Shown piece by piece: positions 26,603-36,794 of a DNA stretch of 64,000 nt. The notes under the pieces were generated by a model. The model made no database searches and was not told where the DNA came from. It saw nothing but the letters and a program-made list of their open reading frames with translations. Numbering within the stretch: the stretch's first letter is position 1; every line of letters begins with the position of its first letter. Both the position numbers and the translations under genes were made by a program. Origin of the DNA: an uncultured Acidobacteriaceae bacterium (lineage in GTDB: Bacteria; Acidobacteriota; Terriglobia; Terriglobales; Acidobacteriaceae); the NCBI GenBank assembly GCA_903828675.1, contig CAIKND010000106.1:62001-126000 (forward strand), written 5' to 3'.

Positions 26603-27541
26603 TTAGCTTCGGCGACCGGGTACCCCTGCCGCTGGAGCATTGCTTCCCGCTGTGGTGATAACCACTACGCTCACCAGAATCAGGAGCGTTCCAGCCACCG
26701 TGCGCAACCCCAGCGCCTCGCCGCCAAGGAAATACCCCACCACCACGGCGACCAACGGATTCACATATGCATAGGTCCCCACCTTCGTGGGCGACTCATG
26801 GTGAATCAGCCAAACGTAGGCAGTAAACCCGACGACGGACCCCGCCACGATCAGGTAGAGCAACGCAAGCCATGCGCCGCGTGAGACAGCCCAGGGGTGG
26901 AAGTTGTGAAATTCTCCCAGCGCCGCCGAGGCCAGCGCCAGCAGCAAACCACCGGCCAGCATCTGCGCTCCGGAACTCATCACCTTCGACGTTGGCAGAG
27001 GCAACTTGCGGGTAAGAGCCGAAGCCAGCGACCAGCACATGGCCGCGAAGATCAGCGCGATGGCCCCAGCCCGCTCGATGGGCGCACCGCCAAGATTCAG
27101 CGAGCGGCTCATCAGCACCGCCACTCCGCCTATCCCGATCAGAAGGGCCAGCCCCAGGCGAACGGTCAGCCTCTGGGTGCGCAGAATCACGATTTCAGAG
27201 AGCGCCATAAATGCGGGGATCGTAGCCATCATCACCGCGGCAATGCCGGAAGGCACGCGCTGCTCGGCCCAGAACAGCAACCCGTAATCAAATACAAAAA
27301 TCAGCAGAGCCAGCAGGAACGCAGAGGCCCACTGCCGCGCACTCGGCGGGCGTTCGCCATGCGTTCTCATCCAGCCGTAGAGCACCGCTCCCGCAACCAG
27401 GAAGCGCATTGCGGCCAGCAGGAACGGCGGCACTTCATGAACACCCACCCAAATGGCGAGAAAGGTCGAACCCCACACGAAGTAGATAATCGCGAAGGCC
27501 AACACTGTCTTCCATGCCGGACGATGGGTTTTGCCATCCAT
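26603..27541 (-). CDS. EamA-type drug/metabolite transporter
   Basis: 312 residues with ten membrane helices. It is a paralogue of the 15488-16462 transporter: IYFVWGSTFLAIWVGVHEVPPFLLAAMRFLVAGAVL matches the same segment there, and the second half ends with SPTKVGTYAYVNPLVAVVVGYFLGGE. It exports an unknown small metabolite. It is divergent from the Tat-exported protein at 27624. Confidence 0.9.
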   Translation of the reverse strand: MDGKTHRPAWKTVLAFAIIYFVWGSTFLAIWVGVHEVPPFLLAAMRFLVAGAVLYGWMRTHGERPPSARQWASAFLLALLIFVFDYGLLFWAEQRVPSGIAAVMMATIPAFMALSEIVILRTQRLTVRLGLALLIGIGGVAVLMSRSLNLGGAPIERAGAIALIFAAMCWSLASALTRKLPLPTSKVMSSGAQMLAGGLLLALASAALGEFHNFHPWAVSRGAWLALLYLIVAGSVVGFTAYVWLIHHESPTKVGTYAYVNPLVAVVVGYFLGGEALGLRTVAGTLLILVSVVVITTAGSNAPAAGVPGRRS

Positions 27542-27623
27542 AGCAGTTTCCTGTCAGCAATCTACCAGCTTCCGCGCGCCCCGTCGTGTACAGCTGTTGC
27601 AAGGGCGCGTTACCATTCCTTCA

Positions 27624-29603
27624 ATGATCAAACGCAATTTAATCACTGGCCTGACGCGCAGGCAGATGCTGCAACTATCAACCGCCGGCGCTGCCGCAGT
27701 GAGCGCGCGCCTGGCATTTCCGCAACTAGCTGCGGCAGAGAATCGTGCTTCAATGGCCCGGGCTCCTCATTCCGCGGAGCAAAAGCTCTATGCTGACACT
27801 TTGAAAATCTGGTGCGACGGGCTCGTTGCGCGCCAGGTTACCGGCCTCACTGACCCGGCTCTGCGCGGTGGTCTCCTGTGCCCGGCCTGCGGCTTGATCC
27901 ATGGCCGCTGCGGAGACGCGGTATATCCCCTGCTGCGGGTGGCGCATTCCACCGGCGACCAAAAATATCTGCGTGCCGCGCTCGCGGTGCATGAATGGTC
28001 CGAGCGCACCGTGAGCCGGCCGGATGGCAGTTGGGCAAACGACGTCTCGCTCAGTACCTGGCAGGGAATCACCGTGTTCCATGCAATTGCTCTGGCCGAA
28101 GCGCTCGAACATCACGGCGCAATTCTGGATGCGGCGACCCGGAAGCAGTGGACTGAGAGGCTGGCCCGTGCGGCGAAATTTCTTAATGGTTTCATCTCCA
28201 TCGAGACCGGCAACATCAATTACCCGGTCACGTCTTCGCTGGCCTTTGTGCTGTGCGGCCGGGTGCTGGGCGATGCGCACTACATCGAGCGCGGGCGCAA
28301 GATGGCGCATCAGGCCATGTCGTACTTTTCGCCCAACGGATTCTTGTGCGGCGAAGGGCATCCGCTGGCCGGCGTGAGCGTCAAGGGCTGCCGCCCGGTC
28401 GATCTCGGCTACAACGTCGAGGAGTCTCTGCCCTCGTTGGCGCTCTATGCGCTGCTTACGGACGATAAGCCGGTTCTGGACCAGACCATTGCTGCTCTCA
28501 AGACACATATGGAGTTCATGCTGCCCGATGGCGCGTGGGACAACAGTTGGGGTACGCGCAACTACAAGTGGAGCTGGTGGGGCAGCCGCACCAGTGACGG
28601 CTGTCATCCCGGCTTCGTCTTGCTGGCCGGGCATGACCCGAAGTTCCGCGAGGCGGCGCTGCGCAATCTTGAACTGATGGCCGCGTGTACGCACCAGGGG
28701 CTTCTTTACGGAGGCCAGGATTATTTTGAGCATGGCGACCAAGCCTGCATTCACCACACATTCACACACGCCAAGTCGCTGGCAACGGTGCTCGATCGGG
28801 GCAGTTTTCCCGCCGAAACCGCTGCCCGTCCCAACCTGCCGCGCGATGAGCCCTACGGGCTCAAAACATTTCCAGAGATCGGCACGCGGCTCGCGGCTGT
28901 GGGTGAGTGGCGCGCCACAGTAACGGAGAACGACTGGGAATACGTGGAACACGTACAGGCGGGCGGAGCCGGCGGGGGTGGTGGGCACGTCTCCGGCGGG
29001 GCTCTGTCGATGCTCTACCATCGCGCCCTGGGGCCGGTGCTGGTGGCCAGCATGACGGAATACCAGATGATCGAAATCTCCAATCAGCAGGCGTATCGCG
29101 GTGGGCCGCACATGGAAATGACGCCGCGCATCGAGTGCGTCAGCGGCGCAACCTACACCAGCCTGAACGATTTCAAGGCAGTTGTTACAACGGCCGAGGC
29201 AGACGGCGCAATTGTGTTCGACGCCCGTGGTCGGCTGTTGAGTACGTCGCGGCAGACCCTTGCGGGCGGGGATGTTGCCTATCACCTTGTCTGTCGGATC
29301 AGTGCCGGCGGCGTGGACCTTGAGGCAACGGTCACCGGCGCAGTTGCTGCCCCGGTACGGTTGCTCGTGCCGGTGGTTTCGCTGGCCGGGGAGCGCGTCG
29401 AGTTGCCCAACGGGCGAACCGTCAGAATTGCCAAGCCGAAGGGAACCCTGACCGTAACTACAGATGCTGCAGAGGGTTTCGAGGCGGTGCCAACCGAAAG
29501 AACCTTCAACCTGGTTCCGGGCTTCGAGGCGGTGCCGCTGTCGGTAATGTTAAAGGCAGACGAAACGGCGCGCATGAGGATAGAGGGAGCGACGAAGTTG
29601 TAG
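27624..29603 (+). CDS. Tat-exported (alpha/alpha)-toroid protein, polysaccharide-lyase-like
   Basis: 659 residues from ATG 27624. The N-terminus LTRRQMLQLSTAGAAAVSARLAF is a twin-arginine signal. The first ~400 residues are helical with toroid-type features (LLCPACGLIHGRCGDAVYPLLRVAHSTGD, AALAVHEWSERTV, TSDGCHPGFVLLAG, HGDQACIHHTFTHAKSLATVLDRG). The rest is beta-rich, as in heparinase or alginate-lyase-like enzymes. A carbohydrate lyase or hydrolase acting outside the cytoplasm is likely but unproven. Confidence 0.65.
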   Translation: MIKRNLITGLTRRQMLQLSTAGAAAVSARLAFPQLAAAENRASMARAPHSAEQKLYADTLKIWCDGLVARQVTGLTDPALRGGLLCPACGLIHGRCGDAVYPLLRVAHSTGDQKYLRAALAVHEWSERTVSRPDGSWANDVSLSTWQGITVFHAIALAEALEHHGAILDAATRKQWTERLARAAKFLNGFISIETGNINYPVTSSLAFVLCGRVLGDAHYIERGRKMAHQAMSYFSPNGFLCGEGHPLAGVSVKGCRPVDLGYNVEESLPSLALYALLTDDKPVLDQTIAALKTHMEFMLPDGAWDNSWGTRNYKWSWWGSRTSDGCHPGFVLLAGHDPKFREAALRNLELMAACTHQGLLYGGQDYFEHGDQACIHHTFTHAKSLATVLDRGSFPAETAARPNLPRDEPYGLKTFPEIGTRLAAVGEWRATVTENDWEYVEHVQAGGAGGGGGHVSGGALSMLYHRALGPVLVASMTEYQMIEISNQQAYRGGPHMEMTPRIECVSGATYTSLNDFKAVVTTAEADGAIVFDARGRLLSTSRQTLAGGDVAYHLVCRISAGGVDLEATVTGAVAAPVRLLVPVVSLAGERVELPNGRTVRIAKPKGTLTVTTDAAEGFEAVPTERTFNLVPGFEAVPLSVMLKADETARMRIEGATKL

Positions 29604-29677
29604 CCGATTTAATGCGACGTGAGATATAGTCATCGACATAGCGCATCGATAGCGCGCTTCCCCGGTCTTCCCCGACT

Positions 29678-30481
29678 ATGGACAAAAATTCGCTTCACCT
29701 TTGGTTTGCTTACCCTGACGATCTGCTGACGGAGAGCCTTGCCCGCTCGTGCGCGGCGCTGCTCAGTGAAGAGGAAATTGCGCGATGGCAGAAGTTCCGG
29801 TTCGACTGGCATCGCCGCGAATCACTCACCACCCGCGCCCTCGCGCGCACTGCCCTGTCTTACTACCACCCGATTCCGCCTGAAGCCTGGCATTTCAGGG
29901 CCAACGCATACGGCAAGCCGGTCGCTGAGCCGGACTGCGGGCTGCGCTTCAACCTGTCCAACGCCTCCGGACTGGTGGTCTGCCTTATAGCCGAAGGGGC
30001 CGAGGTTGGCGCGGATGTGGAGCCGATCAAACGTGCGGGAGATATTCTGAACCTTGCCACAGAGGTGTTTTCCGCCCCCGAATTGGCTCAGCTCAAAGCC
30101 CTGCCCGACACGGAGAAGCCGGACCGCGCCTTATCGTTGTGGACACTCAAGGAGGCGTATATCAAGGCGAGAGGATTCGGACTTTCGCTCCCCCTGCGGA
30201 GGTTCTCCTTCCTGTTTGGAGGCAAAGAGGGAATCCGGCTGGAAGTGGACCCGGCTATGGACTCTGATCCGGGGCGCTGGCGGTTCCGAATGCTCGATCA
30301 TGTCGGACACCGCATTGCGATGGTCGCGGAGGGGCCTGCCGAGCGCGACTTGCAGGTCTGGGAATCGCATCCCTTACTGACGCCGCCGACGCGGCTCGGC
30401 GCGACGGGAGAATCGTGGTTTCCCCTATCGAGCGTCCCTTTCCTCTCCGAACTCAAAAGAGAGCCAGCTCCGGTTGGGTAG
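29678..30481 (+). CDS. 4'-phosphopantetheinyl transferase, Sfp type
   Basis: 267 residues with the three Sfp motifs: GADVEPIKR (Mg-binding D-x-E), the FSAPELAQL block and LWTLKEAYIKARGFGLSLPL (W-x2-KE-x3-K). It moves the phosphopantetheine arm from CoA onto the carrier Ser of ACP/PCP domains. It converges on the PKS/A-T operon next door, which contains two carrier domains, so it is very likely their activator. Confidence 0.93.
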   Translation: MDKNSLHLWFAYPDDLLTESLARSCAALLSEEEIARWQKFRFDWHRRESLTTRALARTALSYYHPIPPEAWHFRANAYGKPVAEPDCGLRFNLSNASGLVVCLIAEGAEVGADVEPIKRAGDILNLATEVFSAPELAQLKALPDTEKPDRALSLWTLKEAYIKARGFGLSLPLRRFSFLFGGKEGIRLEVDPAMDSDPGRWRFRMLDHVGHRIAMVAEGPAERDLQVWESHPLLTPPTRLGATGESWFPLSSVPFLSELKREPAPVG

Positions 30482-30523
30482 TAAGTCAACCAACCCAAGA
30501 ATAGTTCCAAGGGCTGCATTTTT

Positions 30524-30550
30524 GCTTGGCGATGCCGCCAAGCCGCTTTT
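30524..30550 (+). terminator. terminator after the phosphopantetheinyl transferase
   Basis: An 8-bp stem GCTTGGCG/CGCCAAGC (30524-30531 with 30536-30543) and 4-nt loop are followed by CGCTTTTAATG on the plus strand. It lies between the convergent transferase and PKS genes. Confidence 0.7.
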
Positions 30551-30598
30551 AATGCGAAATTGCACAATGATTCGGGTGGGACAGAATGCTCTTCACGA

Positions 30599-33500
30599 TC
30601 ATTGCGGCAATATTTTTTTAAGCATCCCCGCAAACGTGCCCACATAGGGCTCGAACAGCATGTACATATGCTGTGTGGGAATGTTGTGAACCTCGATACC
30701 GCCACCGGCAAGTGTGCTCCATCCCAGCGCCTCATTTTCGCGTTTCCCCAGCGACTCAGGGCCGCGGTCAATGGCGCGCATCAGCGTGACTTTTCCCGCA
30801 TAGGGCGTAAAAACGTAGCGCTCGATCGCCCGGCGATGCGCTTCATCCATCTGGAAGTAGCGAAGGCTCATGGGCAATCGCAGCCCCGCAAGCCGATAGC
30901 CGGAGCAGGTAAGAACGCGGGCTTGATGGTAGATCACGTCCCACCAGTAACGGATCTTCTCCGCGGCCTTGCGCCTCAGATAACCCACACCCTGTTCGCG
31001 CAGATGCTCTCCAAACGTGGCCAGCTTGTCTTTCGTCGCGAGGATTTCCTCGCTCCCGGGAACCGACGTGTCGAACAGCAGCAGCAGGGCGGGTTCGGCG
31101 CCCTGCGCGCGCAGTTGCTTCGCCATCTCGAAGGCAACCAGCCCCCCATAAGACGCGCCCCCGATCAGATAAGGCCCCTGCCGATAGAAGGCCCGCATCT
31201 CTTTCACGTAGATTTGGGCCAGCTCTTCCACGCTGGTCTCGCCGATCACCGCCTGCGCAATCAACGGCGATTTGAAAGCATAGAAAGGCTGGTCAGAGCC
31301 CAGAGCCTTGGCCAATTGCTCGTAGAAAAGTACGTCGCCTCCCACAGCGTGAACACAGAACAGCGGTATGCGCAGGCCGTTGGGCTGTATGGGAACCAGC
31401 GTGGACCAGACTTTTTGTTCCGCAGTGGCAACGGGTTGCTGCGCCTTGCGAATGAGTTCGGCGAGCTGGCGCACGGTGCGCGCTTCAAACAGGATTGCAA
31501 GTTCCAGGTCCACCTGCCAGGCCTTCTTGATCTTCGCAAACAGTCGCACGCCCACCAGCGAATGACCGCCCAACCCGAAGAAGTCGTCGTCGAATTCCAC
31601 TTTCTCGACTCCCAGCAGGTCCTCCCACCAGGAGATGAGTGTCCCCTCAATGCCTTCACTCGCAGGCGCGGCTTGGTGTGCTATGGCCTTCGTCGCTGTC
31701 CCAGTGCTGCCTGCGTTCAACTCATCAAGGGGCTGCGCAACGGCAACCACCGCAGTGGGAGTAGAAGCAAGCAAAATGCGAACCAGCGCCCTCGCGCCCT
31801 CGCGCGGCGAAATTCCCGGCAGCGCGGGGATTTCGATGGGCAACTCCCCAGCCGAGCGTGAGTCGTCGCGAACCGCCACCTTGTTCTCCAGCGCAACGGA
31901 TGGATCCGCGATGCGCCGCATTGAGAATCCTTCAATCTCCGCGAGCACCAGGCCCCGCTCATCGAAAAGCGTTATGTCGAACGTCTCAATCTCGCTGTGA
32001 GCGGAATTTTCCTGCCGCGGCCGGATGTGACTGAAAAAGCGCGCAGGCAGCGGACGATAGGCGCACATCTTCTTGTAGGAGATGGGCAGAAACAGGTCGT
32101 TGGAGTGGCCGTAGTCTTCCGTCAGGTAGAGCGCGGCCCCAGTCGCCATGTCGAGCAGCGCGGGGTGCTGGCGCAGGGCGGATACATCCGTGGCAAACCG
32201 CTCATCCAACTCGATCTCCGCAAGACCCTCGCGATGGCCGATGTGCAGCTGTCGCAGCGATCGCCAGCGTGGGCCGAAGTCGAACTGGCGCTCCTGCCGG
32301 GTGCGATGCTCGTCGTCGAATACGACCTCGTCTTCTCGGCACCGTGCGGCAATAGCGGCACGATCAACCTGTGATGTTGGGCGATAAACGCAAGGCGCAA
32401 TGGTGCCGGAAGAATGTTCCACCCACTCGCCGGGCCGTGCCGAGCCCGCGCTCGCGAACACGGAGAAGCGGAATGCGCCCGCCTGCGGACCGGCTTCCTT
32501 GTCCCGCTGCAGCTGCACCCGCACCTGCTTGGATTCGGCGCGGTCGCACAGGAGCGGCGCGAGAAAATACACATCGCGGAACTCTATCGCGCCCTTGAGC
32601 GACCCTTGCAGAAACGCTCCGGCGACCATCTCCAGGTGACCGGTTCCAGGGATAAGCGCCGTGCCGTTCTTGAACCTGTGCTCTGCCAGCACCCAGCGGC
32701 TTGCCTGCGAAAAACTGCCGCCGTAGACAATTGCATCGGGCGTGTTGAGCAGTCGTTGCTCCAGCCACGGATGCGGCGAGCCCGAGCGTGCTCCCATGCC
32801 CACATCGCGCCACAAACCCCAGTTGACAACCGTCGCCGCGCCTTTGCGGCTGAGCGCAAAGGCGTCGAGAAATGCGTTGGCGGCCGCGTAATCCACCTGC
32901 CCCGCCTGCGGAAAAATGGAACTGATGGAAGAGAACAGGACGAAGCAGGGAGGCGGCGCATCGCCGAGTGCCTCTTCAAGGACCAGCGTTCCACGCACCT
33001 TTGGATCTAGAACGCGGGCCGCACTCTGCGCGGTCTTTAACATCAAAGGGCCATCGTCCAGAACCCCCGCGGCATGAACGACGCCGTCGATATTTCCGAA
33101 CTGCTTGCGAGCTTGCGCAACGGCCGCGCGCATCTCGTCGAGATTGGTTACGTCGGCCTGAACAACCAGCAACCCTCCGGCAAGCGAGCGAATTTCAATG
33201 AGCGTCCGAATGCGCCGCTTATCAGCTTCAGACAGTTGCACATCGCTTGCTGAGGCTTCCCACTGCGCCTCCGCGGGCAACGGCGAACGGCCCACGAGAA
33301 CCAGGCGAGCCTTGAACTCACGCGCCAACTGCTCGGCCACAACGAGGCCGAGCCCGCCCAGGCCACCGGTGATGAGGTAGACACCGCTGCGCTCCAGACG
33401 GCGGCGCTCTGGCGCAGCAGACAGATTGAAACGGTCAAGCGATTCGATGAACCGTTGGCCCTTGCGATACGCAACCGTCGTGCTTTCGCGAGCGGAGTTC

Positions 33501-36500
33501 ATCTCGGCGATCAGTTCAGCGGCGCACTCTTGCGCATTGCCTTTTTCAAAATCGATATCGACGGCGCGACACGCAATTCCCGGAAGCTCTTTGGGCAGCA
33601 CGCGCGCCGGTCCGAGCAGCACGGCACGCGCCGGATTGCGAACCGGCTCTTCCGCAACCTGCTGCATTCCATCGGAAATCAGGGCAATGTCGATGTCCGC
33701 AAGGTCGGGAGCGCCAAGCGCCTGGGCAAGATAGAGCGGGCTATAAAAGCTGCGGTCCAGCGTTTCCTCAAGAGTCGGAACAGAATCTTCCAGCGACCAA
33801 AGGTGGAGTATCTTGCGGGGCGCGGGTCCGGTCTTCAGCACGTCCGCGAGCAGTGCGTCGTAGTCCGCGCGCGCGGCGGGGCGCACGGTGTAGCTTCCAT
33901 CTTTGAGTTGTTTATAAGTGGCGCCTGCATCGACCAGAACAACTTCCTGCTTGCCGGCCCTCAGTGTCGCGGCAATGCGGTCGGCGAGCCCCAGGGCATC
34001 GCGAAAAATCATCCAGCGGAAGGGCGCGCTCGTGGCGACGGGGCTGAGCGTGGCGCTCTTCCAGATGCGACGATAGAACACTATCTCTTCGTGGCCTTGA
34101 GCAACGGGCTCAGGCTCAAGCGCAACCGCGACCGCCCGTTGAACCTTATCCGGATCGATCCAATACCTCTGGTGCTCGAAGGGGTACGTGGGCAAGGGAA
34201 CGCGCTGCACGGAACCGGGTGTATTCGGTTTGTTCCAGTCGATGTCCGCGCCCAGAGCCCAGAGCTGGCCCAGGGTTGTAAGCGCGCAGCGAAGCGCGGG
34301 AACGCTCTCGCGCGGATGAGGCAAAGACTGGAACGCCTTTGCCGCGGCTCCGCCCTGCTGCCGCGCCAACGATGTGAGCACAGTGCCAGGGCCGGATTCG
34401 AGCAGGATTTGATCCGGCCTGCGGAACAGTTCGCTCAGATTGTCTGAGAAGCGGACCGTCGAGCGAATGTGCCGCGCCCAATACGCCGGGCTCGTAGCCT
34501 CCTCGGCCTTGATCCATGTGCCGCTCACATTGGATAGATACGGAATGCGCGGCGGCTCGAACGCAATCGCGCGCATCCGCTCTTCGAATGCGCTCAGAAT
34601 AGGGTCCATCATCGCGGAGTGGAAGGCGTGCGAAGTGAACAGGCGGCGGCACGCGATGGACTGCTTGCCGAGTGCCTCTTCAAATTCCGTGATTGCTTCT
34701 GTTGGCCCTGAGACAACGCACATGCCGGGGTTGTTGATAGCGGCCATCGAGAGCGCCGCAGGCAGCCGCACTTCAGCCGCGGGCAGCGGCACGGCAAGCA
34801 TTGAACCGGCAGGCAACTCGTAGATCAGGCGTCCCCGGAATGCGACGATGGCGAGCGCATCTTTGAGCGAGAACACTCCGGCCAGGCAGGCCGCGACATA
34901 CTCTCCGATGCTGTGCCCCACCATGGCCGTGGGCTGCACGCCAAGCGACATCCACCATCGCGCCAGTGCGTATTCGATCGCGAAAAGTGCCGGTTGTGTA
35001 AGCCATGTCTGGTTCAGCTTCTCAGTGGCGGTGTCTTTTTCTTCGTCGGGCGGATAGAGCGAGCCCAGCAGGTCAATGCCCAGAGGCTCGCGCAAGTGCT
35101 GTGCGCAGACGGTGAGTGCATCGCGAAAGACCGGCTCGTTTTCGAAGAGTTCGCGGCCCATGTTGAGGTACTGGGAGCCTTGCCCCGAAAACATGAACGC
35201 CACCGGAGGCGCGGCTTTGGCGGCGATGCCGGAGACGAGCTTGTTGCGATCCACACTGAACAATGCGGCGATCGCTTCCGGGTTGTCGTCGACGGCAAGT
35301 GCACGGCGATGCGCAAAGGCGTGGCGGCCCTGTTGGCAGGTAAACGCAACGTCAGCCAGCTTCAGCTCTGGATGCGCTTGCAGATGAGCTGCCAGATCCG
35401 CGAAGGCCTGATCGGCCGCCGCCTCTGTTTTTGCGGAGACTGTCAGCAGTTGATAGGGCTTCGACTCACGCGCAACGGTGGGCTGTGGCGCTTCCTCCAG
35501 CACAACGTGGGCATTGGTTCCGCCGATGCCCAGCGCCGTCACTCCAGCGCGGCGCGGCCCGCCTGCTGAAGCCCAATCCCTCAGCGTGTTGTTGATGAAG
35601 AACGGACTGCCCTTGAGTTCAATGTGCGGATTGAGTGTCGTGAAGTTCAAGCTGGCGGGCATTTGCCCGTGTTCGAGCGCCAGCACAGTCTTGATAAGGC
35701 CGGCCACGCCCGCCGCGGCGTCCAGATGCCCCACGCTCGACTTCAACGAGCCAATGCCGCAGTACCCGCTCCTCGCGGTTGATTTGCGGAAAGCCTGGGT
35801 TAGTGCGCGAACTTCAATCGGATCGCCGACTACGGTCCCTGTACCATGCGCTTCGACGTAGGAGATATCGGCGGCCGTCACTCCGGCAAAGTCCAGAGCT
35901 TCGGCGATCACTTCGGCTTGGCCTTCAACGCTTGGCGCCAGATAACCTACCTTGCGCGCCCCGTCGTTGTTGATGGCCGATCCAAGAATGACGGCGTGAA
36001 TGTGGTCGTGGTCTTCGAGTGCATCTTCAAGTCGCCGCAACGTGACAACGCCCAGCCCGCTGGCGAAAACCGTGCCGCTCGAACTCGCGTCAAACGACCG
36101 GCAGTGCCCATCGCGGGAGAGAATTTCGCCCTCTCGATAGGGGTACCCAAGGCCATGCGGAATTTCAATTGTGACGCCGCCGGCCAGCGCCATGTCGCAC
36201 TCAAAATTGAGCAGGCTCTGGCAGGCCAGGTGCACGGCAACCAGCGATGTGGAGCAGGCGGTTTGTATGTTGATGCTGGGGCCGCGCAAATCAAATTGAT
36301 ACGAGACGCGCGTGGCCAGCACGTCCTTGTCGTTACCCGTTTGCTTCAGTTGAAACAGGCCCGCGGATTCGAGCAGCCGTCGATTGGCCAACAGGTTGTG
36401 GATCAGGTAGGTGTTCATGCCCGACCCGGCAAACACGCCGATGGAGCCCTCAAATCGTTGCGGCGGATGCCCCGCGCTTTCCAGGGCCTCCCATGCGCAT

Positions 36501-36784
36501 TCCAGAAAGTGCCGGTGCTGCGGGTCCATGATCGCCGCGTCCCTGGGGCTGAAGCCGAAGAAGAATGCATCGAAAAGAGGAACGTCGTCGAGAATCGATG
36601 CGCGCTTGACGTACTCCGAGCTGGCCAGCTCTTCAGCCGTTGCCCCGGCGGCGAGCAACTCCGCATCCGTGCGGTCGCCGATGGCCTCAACGCCATCGTG
36701 CAGGTTCTGCCAAAACTGCGCCAGATTGCGTGCGCCGGGGAAGCGTCCTGCCATGCCGACGATCGCGATTGTGGAGGGCTTCAC
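30599..36784 (-). CDS. single-module type I polyketide synthase KS-AT-KR-DH-ACP-TE
   Basis: 2061 residues from GTG 36784 (AAGGAA upstream), 10 bp after the A-T gene. KS: TACSTSLVAVH (Cys ~176), VEAHGTGT, SVGHLDAAAG. AT: GHSIGEYVAA (Ser ~624) and HAFHSAMMDP, which points to malonyl-CoA. KR: ITGGLGGLG (~1138), LDD motif in HAAGVLDDG (B-type), VDYAAANAF. DH: His ~1365 in EHRFKNGTALIPG (one residue longer than the usual H-x3-G-x4-P) and Asp in HPALLDMATG. ACP: LGGHSLVGVRL (Ser ~1739). TE: GASYGGLVAFEMA (~1876). Unusually, KR comes before DH. It would extend a starter once, reduce, dehydrate and release it. Confidence 0.95.
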   Translation of the reverse strand: MKPSTIAIVGMAGRFPGARNLAQFWQNLHDGVEAIGDRTDAELLAAGATAEELASSEYVKRASILDDVPLFDAFFFGFSPRDAAIMDPQHRHFLECAWEALESAGHPPQRFEGSIGVFAGSGMNTYLIHNLLANRRLLESAGLFQLKQTGNDKDVLATRVSYQFDLRGPSINIQTACSTSLVAVHLACQSLLNFECDMALAGGVTIEIPHGLGYPYREGEILSRDGHCRSFDASSSGTVFASGLGVVTLRRLEDALEDHDHIHAVILGSAINNDGARKVGYLAPSVEGQAEVIAEALDFAGVTAADISYVEAHGTGTVVGDPIEVRALTQAFRKSTARSGYCGIGSLKSSVGHLDAAAGVAGLIKTVLALEHGQMPASLNFTTLNPHIELKGSPFFINNTLRDWASAGGPRRAGVTALGIGGTNAHVVLEEAPQPTVARESKPYQLLTVSAKTEAAADQAFADLAAHLQAHPELKLADVAFTCQQGRHAFAHRRALAVDDNPEAIAALFSVDRNKLVSGIAAKAAPPVAFMFSGQGSQYLNMGRELFENEPVFRDALTVCAQHLREPLGIDLLGSLYPPDEEKDTATEKLNQTWLTQPALFAIEYALARWWMSLGVQPTAMVGHSIGEYVAACLAGVFSLKDALAIVAFRGRLIYELPAGSMLAVPLPAAEVRLPAALSMAAINNPGMCVVSGPTEAITEFEEALGKQSIACRRLFTSHAFHSAMMDPILSAFEERMRAIAFEPPRIPYLSNVSGTWIKAEEATSPAYWARHIRSTVRFSDNLSELFRRPDQILLESGPGTVLTSLARQQGGAAAKAFQSLPHPRESVPALRCALTTLGQLWALGADIDWNKPNTPGSVQRVPLPTYPFEHQRYWIDPDKVQRAVAVALEPEPVAQGHEEIVFYRRIWKSATLSPVATSAPFRWMIFRDALGLADRIAATLRAGKQEVVLVDAGATYKQLKDGSYTVRPAARADYDALLADVLKTGPAPRKILHLWSLEDSVPTLEETLDRSFYSPLYLAQALGAPDLADIDIALISDGMQQVAEEPVRNPARAVLLGPARVLPKELPGIACRAVDIDFEKGNAQECAAELIAEMNSARESTTVAYRKGQRFIESLDRFNLSAAPERRRLERSGVYLITGGLGGLGLVVAEQLAREFKARLVLVGRSPLPAEAQWEASASDVQLSEADKRRIRTLIEIRSLAGGLLVVQADVTNLDEMRAAVAQARKQFGNIDGVVHAAGVLDDGPLMLKTAQSAARVLDPKVRGTLVLEEALGDAPPPCFVLFSSISSIFPQAGQVDYAAANAFLDAFALSRKGAATVVNWGLWRDVGMGARSGSPHPWLEQRLLNTPDAIVYGGSFSQASRWVLAEHRFKNGTALIPGTGHLEMVAGAFLQGSLKGAIEFRDVYFLAPLLCDRAESKQVRVQLQRDKEAGPQAGAFRFSVFASAGSARPGEWVEHSSGTIAPCVYRPTSQVDRAAIAARCREDEVVFDDEHRTRQERQFDFGPRWRSLRQLHIGHREGLAEIELDERFATDVSALRQHPALLDMATGAALYLTEDYGHSNDLFLPISYKKMCAYRPLPARFFSHIRPRQENSAHSEIETFDITLFDERGLVLAEIEGFSMRRIADPSVALENKVAVRDDSRSAGELPIEIPALPGISPREGARALVRILLASTPTAVVAVAQPLDELNAGSTGTATKAIAHQAAPASEGIEGTLISWWEDLLGVEKVEFDDDFFGLGGHSLVGVRLFAKIKKAWQVDLELAILFEARTVRQLAELIRKAQQPVATAEQKVWSTLVPIQPNGLRIPLFCVHAVGGDVLFYEQLAKALGSDQPFYAFKSPLIAQAVIGETSVEELAQIYVKEMRAFYRQGPYLIGGASYGGLVAFEMAKQLRAQGAEPALLLLFDTSVPGSEEILATKDKLATFGEHLREQGVGYLRRKAAEKIRYWWDVIYHQARVLTCSGYRLAGLRLPMSLRYFQMDEAHRRAIERYVFTPYAGKVTLMRAIDRGPESLGKRENEALGWSTLAGGGIEVHNIPTQHMYMLFEPYVGTFAGMLKKILPQ

Positions 36785-36794
36785 GGCGTTCCTT

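Noticed and set aside
30560-31861. 433-codon plus-strand frame over the PKS
   Set aside because: Antisense to the thioesterase and carrier domains, which carry intact motifs.
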